DNA of 6,609 nucleotides from Propionibacteriaceae bacterium (GTDB taxonomy: Bacteria; Actinomycetota; Actinomycetes; Propionibacteriales; Propionibacteriaceae): NCBI GenBank assembly GCA_009787035.1, contig WRGV01000100.1, forward strand, positions 1 to 6,609, written 5' to 3'. The notes under the pieces are model-generated. The model was not told the DNA's origin. It ran no database searches and saw nothing but the letters and a program-made list of their open reading frames with translations. Position numbers and translations under genes: made by a program. This document shows, in pieces, positions 5,728 through 6,609 of the stretch. Positions within the stretch are counted from its first letter, which is position 1. Every line of letters begins with the position of its first letter.

Positions 5728-6480
5728 TCACATCTGAGCTGAACCGCGTGCCTCGGCGGCCGCGAAGGCGAGGTTGACCTCGTCGGGCACCGGGGCGGGC
5801 TGCCGGGGCGGCACCGACGACAGCGCCTCCAGCGGCGGCGTCCAGGTGGACGGATCGGACGACGTCGGTTCGGGGCTCGTCTCGGCCTCGTCGGGCTCGC
5901 GACTCGCATCCGGTTCAACAGGCTCATCCGGTTCGACAGGCTCATCCGGTTCGACAGGCTCATCCGGTTCGGCAGGCTCGGGCATCGCAACAGTCACCGG
6001 ATCCACCGCTTCGTCGGCCGGCTCGACGGACGCATCCTCGGACGGCTCGGCTGACGCCTGCGCACCCGCCGCGGGCGGCACCGTCTTGAGACTCGCCGTC
6101 AGACTCGCGGTGCCCTCATCCAGCGCCGCCTTGCTCTGGCTGAGCGTCTCCGCGCTCTGCTTTTGCAAGGTGTCCATCTGCGAGCGCACGCCGGCCAGAT
6201 CGGCCCGCAGCGCATCCATCTCGGCCTGCACCTCGGGCGGCAACACGTACTTGGCCAAGTTCTTCGGCTGCAGATCGGACAGCGAGAAGTCCTGGAACTC
6301 GGGCCCCAGCTCCGACTTGATCTGATCGGTCGCCGAGTTGGCCACCCCGCGCAGGAACCGCAGCACACGCGCAGCCTTGCGCGCCAGATCGGGCACCTTG
6401 TCGGGCCCCAAGAGCACGATGGCAAGCACGATCAGGACCAGGATCTCAGGGCCCCCGATATCGAGCAGCATCGGCGTCAT
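5728..6480 (-). CDS. tatB: Twin-arginine translocase subunit TatB with long acidic tail
   Basis: The 250-aa protein should be the TatB component of the TatBC receptor, which exports folded twin-arginine proteins. The N-terminus shows the TatA/B fold: LLDIGGPEILV with conserved E12, one membrane helix at about 12-25, the hinge LGPDKVP (24-30), and an amphipathic helix at about 30-55. GPEFQDFSLSDLQPKNL (59-75) resembles the conserved GPEF/DLNP segment of actinobacterial TatB. Residues about 84-125 may form a coiled coil. The rest is a Pro/Glu/Asp/Ser-rich, probably disordered tail, longer than in E. coli TatB (171 aa), with EPVEPD repeats at about 168-192. I chose the ATG at 6480 because AGGGTGG lies 5 nt upstream. 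A GTG at 6489 and an ATG at 6471 are alternatives; the latter has no ribosome binding site. A preceding gene ends 56 bp upstream on the same strand. Confidence 0.92.
   Translation of the reverse strand: MTPMLLDIGGPEILVLIVLAIVLLGPDKVPDLARKAARVLRFLRGVANSATDQIKSELGPEFQDFSLSDLQPKNLAKYVLPPEVQAEMDALRADLAGVRSQMDTLQKQSAETLSQSKAALDEGTASLTASLKTVPPAAGAQASAEPSEDASVEPADEAVDPVTVAMPEPAEPDEPVEPDEPVEPDEPVEPDASREPDEAETSPEPTSSDPSTWTPPLEALSSVPPRQPAPVPDEVNLAFAAAEARGSAQM
5907..5978. repeat. Four tandem 18-bp units in the tatB tail
   Basis: The unit CATCCGGTTCGACAGGCT (plus strand) occurs at 5907-5924, 5925-5942, 5943-5960 and 5961-5978. Units 2 and 3 are identical; units 1 and 4 each differ from them by one base. 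On the minus strand each unit encodes one EPVEPD hexapeptide (EPAEPD in unit 4). Conservation at synonymous positions points to recent duplication rather than selection on the protein alone. Confidence 0.92.
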
Positions 6481-6536
6481 GCCTGCCACCCTATCCGGCC
6501 TGCCCTAGCACGCGCGACCTGCCGCACGTCCCCCGC
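6481..6536 (-). other. tatB upstream gap
   Basis: The 56-bp gap carries the AGGGTGG ribosome binding site (6486-6492). I see no good -35/-10 pair or hairpin, so tatB may be transcribed from further upstream. Confidence 0.4.
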
Positions 6537-6609
6537 TCACAGGTCGGCGGCATCCAGCAGCGCCGCGAACGCCGCCGCCTCGGCCGGTGAGGCCGACAGC
6601 ATCGGCTGG
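6537..6609 (-). CDS. C-terminal end of an unidentified protein, cut by the window edge
   Basis: A minus-strand frame is open from the window edge to a TGA at 6537-6539 and encodes 23 complete codons plus one base. It ends in SPAEAAAFAALLDAADL, alanine-rich and probably helical. Codons have the strong third-position G/C seen in the neighbours, and the stop lies 56 bp before tatB on the same strand, as expected for the preceding gene. In several Actinobacteria an HtrA-type protease gene precedes tatB, but nothing in this short tail identifies one, so I leave it unnamed. A chance open frame is possible at this length. Confidence 0.5.
   Translation of the reverse strand, partial: QPMLSASPAEAAAFAALLDAADL

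Noticed and set aside
5907..5978. CRISPR-like array
   Set aside because: The units are directly adjacent with no spacers, 18 bp long, and in frame within tatB.
5774..6325. 183-codon plus-strand Ser/Gly-rich repeat frame (SGSTGS units)
   Set aside because: It is the antisense reading of the TatB EPVEPD repeat and the rest of the tail; the repetitive look comes from the 18-bp DNA repeat.

Overview
This is a GC-rich, gene-dense chromosomal segment with actinobacterial character. The signs are strong G/C preference at third codon positions, alternative GTG starts, an aminopeptidase P of the long actinobacterial type, a 17M-like 'general stress' membrane protein with a proline-rich tail, and a TatB of the actinobacterial form. 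A member of Actinomycetota, perhaps the Propionibacteriaceae, fits, but the lower-rank guess is inference. I see no mobile element, CRISPR array, tRNA or rRNA, and no gene-free stretch above 300 bases.

Layout, left to right. (1) 12-746, minus: a coiled-coil protein ending in a four-cysteine zinc ribbon. (2) 747-900: divergent promoter region. (3) 901-2352, plus: Xaa-Pro aminopeptidase (PepP, M24B) with all metal ligands present. (4) 2360-3208, minus: two-TM 17M-like protein, tail to tail with pepP. (5) 3209-3353: second divergent promoter region. (6) 3354-4475, plus: Mrp/ApbC Fe-S carrier ATPase. (7) 4472-5686, minus: CapA-like lipoprotein whose stop codon overlaps that of mrp. (8) 5728-6480, minus: TatB, 41 bp upstream of the CapA gene and probably co-transcribed with it. 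(9) 6537-6609, minus: the C-terminal end of a further gene, truncated by the window edge.

Functionally this is mostly conserved housekeeping: peptide turnover, Fe-S cluster delivery and protein export across the membrane. A link between Mrp (cofactor insertion in the cytoplasm) and TatB (export of folded, often cofactor-containing proteins) is attractive but is inference from proximity. The CapA-like protein is a predicted surface lipoprotein whose partner or substrate cannot be read from the sequence.

I do not see a convincing novel multi-gene system. The best second-look items are structural. Perfect GC-rich inverted repeats span the stop codons at both convergent gene junctions and are candidate bidirectional terminators. 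The mrp and capA-like genes share a palindromic CTAG as their two stop codons. A dense G-run array with G-quadruplex potential lies in the template strand of the lipoprotein linker. A near-identical 18-bp tandem repeat encodes EPVEPD units in the TatB tail.
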